Positions 13,560 to 14,853 of a DNA stretch of 14,853 nucleotides are shown here, in pieces. Both the position numbers and the translations under genes were made by a program. Origin of the DNA: Planctomycetaceae bacterium UBA6172 (GTDB taxonomy: Bacteria > Planctomycetota > Planctomycetia > Pirellulales > Pirellulaceae). Positions within the stretch are counted from its first letter, which is position 1; each line of letters starts with the position of its first letter. Location: positions 2,327 to 17,179 of the forward strand of contig DITY01000263.1 in assembly GCA_002422955.1 (NCBI GenBank), read 5' to 3'. A model generated the notes under the pieces. It was not told the DNA's origin. It saw only the letters and a list, made by a program, of their open reading frames with translations, and did not search any database.

Positions 13560-14300
13560 ATGGCAAAAGCTGATCACATCTACGTTTCCCATCGCGCTTA
13601 CACGCACCATGGGATCGACATCGGCGACGGGACCGTGGTCCATCGGACCCGCGCGACCGGCCGAGTGACGAGGATCAGCTTCGCGGAGTTCGCGGGCAAT
13701 CGTGTCGTGCATCACTTCCCAACGCCCGTTGCGGATGACGCCGATACGGTGGTCGAACGGGCGTTAACCAGCGTCGACACGCCTGGTTATTGCCTGGTGC
13801 GGGGCAACTGCGAACACTTCGCGACGTGGTGCAAGACAGGTCGGTCTCACAGCAGCCAGGTGTCGCGGGTTCACCGCCAAGTCGCCGCCTTGAGCGGTCG
13901 AATGGTAACCACGCAAGTCACCAAGGGTGCCGCTAAGCTGACCGGTAAATCGCTGCTCAAGACGGTTAGCCCGGCGTTGCTCGCCGTCGACGCAGCCCAG
14001 GTCGGCACCGAAATTCTGCTGGCACAGCGTGGCATCGCCCCCGATCGCGTGGAACAAGTTGGAGCGAGCATCGGTCTCATCGGCTCCGTTGCCGTCGGGA
14101 CGATGATAGGCGGTCCGATTGGCGCCTTTGTCAGCGTCGGTTTGTGGGCCGCGGGCGAAGTGATCGGCCGCCGCGCGGTCGCGGCGCTGCAGACGACTGG
14201 ACCTTCGCGCAGCGTCTGTGATCGGGTCCTTGGCGTGCCGTTGTCGCAAGCGGCTTCCCTTTGTGCTTGCGGTAAATGTGACTTCGCGCCCTCAACATGA
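13560..14300 (+). CDS. LRAT-like (NlpC/P60 superfamily) domain protein
   Basis: Protein of 246 aa whose first 95 residues carry the LRAT fold signature: DHIYV (5-9), THHGIDIGDG (15-24) with His16, VVH with His28, and NCEHFATWCKTG (83-94) with Cys84. The His16-His28 spacing of 12 and the NCEHF motif match lecithin:retinol acyltransferase and HRAS-like phospholipases, where the Cys forms a thioester during acyl transfer or lipid hydrolysis. A catalytic triad is therefore plausible. Residues 110-165 are amphipathic. Residues about 169-203 form a long Gly-rich hydrophobic stretch (GASIGLIGSVAVGTMIGG...) that could insert in a membrane. The C-terminus has CACGKC (235-240), a possible metal-binding or disulfide site. 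No signal peptide and no SD are visible. The 35-bp gap suggests co-transcription with the protease gene. The function may be lipid acyl transfer, phospholipase or amidase activity; the fold is sure, the reaction is not. Confidence 0.8.
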   Translation: MAKADHIYVSHRAYTHHGIDIGDGTVVHRTRATGRVTRISFAEFAGNRVVHHFPTPVADDADTVVERALTSVDTPGYCLVRGNCEHFATWCKTGRSHSSQVSRVHRQVAALSGRMVTTQVTKGAAKLTGKSLLKTVSPALLAVDAAQVGTEILLAQRGIAPDRVEQVGASIGLIGSVAVGTMIGGPIGAFVSVGLWAAGEVIGRRAVAALQTTGPSRSVCDRVLGVPLSQAASLCACGKCDFAPST

Positions 14301-14363
14301 AGTTGTAATCGACCTGCTTCGGCCGGTGAGCCTCGCTTTCGGCCACCTCGGCTTCTGACCAGC

Positions 14364-14853
14364 TTAGTCAGTCCAGCGGTCCGGTCGATTCACGCCGCGA
14401 CGGAACGCCTCGAACGCGTCCTTGTAAATTCGGGGTGGTTCTAACCGGCCGCCCGAATCCCGCAGGCCGCGAACGTCATCCGCCGCATCGCGCTGAGCGC
14501 CGATCTGGCCGCGATTCGGCTTGCGAATCCCCAAACTCTTGAGCGAATCCTCAACCTGCTTCGCATCGGCGGTCGCGCCGCTGCCCTCGGTAGCCTTCAG
14601 ATTCCGCATCCAGCGTTCGGTGAAATCTCGCAGTTCCTCTGGCGTCCAATTCAGCCGTTCCAGCAATTCCGGATCGGGCGTCTCGCGATTCTGATTCAGA
14701 TAATCGAGTACCAAGTCGGTCGCCTGACGGGCGTATTCGGCGTCGACCGGATCGGGCGGCAGCGCCGCGGGCGTGGTCCCGTCGCCGGAACCTGCATCCG
14801 AGGGCATTCCGCCATCACCGCCACTGGCGTTCCCTGAAGGCGACGCAGCGTCT
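14364..14853 (-). CDS. Unrecognised protein, 3' part of a gene running off the window
   Basis: The reading frame is open from the right edge (14853) to TAA at 14364-14366. Its first part is a Gly/Ser/Asp/Ala-rich linker (DAASPSGNASGGDGGMPSDA near the edge). The ATG at 14807 falls inside this linker, so it is probably not the start, and the gene is annotated as lacking its 5' end. The C-terminal part is charged and helical: EYARQATDLVLDYLNQN, then TPDPELLERLNWTPEELRDF and ERWMRNLKA, ending in a basic segment with DAFEAFRRGVNRPDRWTD. It resembles the C-terminal module of large low-complexity planctomycete proteins of unknown function, from memory only. I assign no function. It converges on the LRAT-like gene with 63 bp between their stop codons and no clear terminator. 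Confidence 0.72.
   Translation of the reverse strand, partial: DAASPSGNASGGDGGMPSDAGSGDGTTPAALPPDPVDAEYARQATDLVLDYLNQNRETPDPELLERLNWTPEELRDFTERWMRNLKATEGSGATADAKQVEDSLKSLGIRKPNRGQIGAQRDAADDVRGLRDSGGRLEPPRIYKDAFEAFRRGVNRPDRWTD

Noticed and set aside
9917..14300. CPBP plus LRAT-like proteins as a bacteriocin or phage-defence locus
   Set aside because: There is no precursor peptide, transporter, toxin-antitoxin pair, nuclease or mobile-element sign; the surroundings are housekeeping and envelope genes.
14301..14371. CTGAC/GTCAG hairpin (14355-14371) as a bidirectional terminator
   Set aside because: The 5-bp stem has no T-run on either side and overlaps the end of the minus-strand gene.

Overview
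The window reads as a piece of a GC-rich, low-gene-density bacterial chromosome, most likely from a planctomycete (Pirellulaceae-like). This rests on gene content: a cytoplasmic Hanks-type kinase fused to PAS domains, a GYF_2 (DUF4339) protein, a PDZ-only secreted protein, a Prc/Tsp-type S41 protease, and long low-complexity N-terminal tails. No rRNA or other taxonomic marker is present, so the assignment is inference. No tRNA, rRNA, CRISPR array, transposase or phage gene was seen.

Layout. Bases 1-387 have no convincing gene but hold a GC-rich hairpin repeat. On the minus strand come a divergent dnaA (388-2070), its candidate sigma70-type promoter (2273-2300) with a leader of about 195 nt, and upstream a GNAT acetyltransferase gene (2495-3583). 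A divergent intergenic region (3584-3833) with a 15-bp palindrome leads to plus-strand genes for an exported PDZ protein (3834-4949) and a small GYF_2 protein with a histidine/glycine-rich tail (5084-5452). That tail overlaps by 20 bp the 3' end of a convergent Ser/Thr kinase-PAS-PAS gene (5433-7532, minus). A divergent gap (7533-7832) is followed by five plus-strand genes: a TPR lipoprotein (7833-8732), argC (8845-9867), a CPBP intramembrane protease (9917-11197), a Prc/Tsp-type protease (11413-13524) and an LRAT-like NlpC/P60-superfamily protein (13560-14300). The window ends in the 3' part of an unrecognised minus-strand gene (14364 to the edge).

How the genes may work together. Most appear to be single-gene units. 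One set suggests a theme of envelope proteolysis: a TPR lipoprotein, a membrane-embedded CPBP protease, a periplasmic PDZ protease of Prc type and, 35 bp after it, an NlpC/P60-superfamily enzyme. In E. coli the TPR lipoprotein NlpI presents the NlpC/P60 hydrolase MepS to Prc for degradation. The same three fold classes lie here within 6.5 kb. This is a hypothesis: the genes are interleaved with argC and the CPBP gene, and the LRAT-like protein has no visible export signal. Separately, the DnaA departs from consensus at the Walker B motif and the DnaA-box-binding loop, and lacks dnaN/recF/gyrB neighbours in this window.
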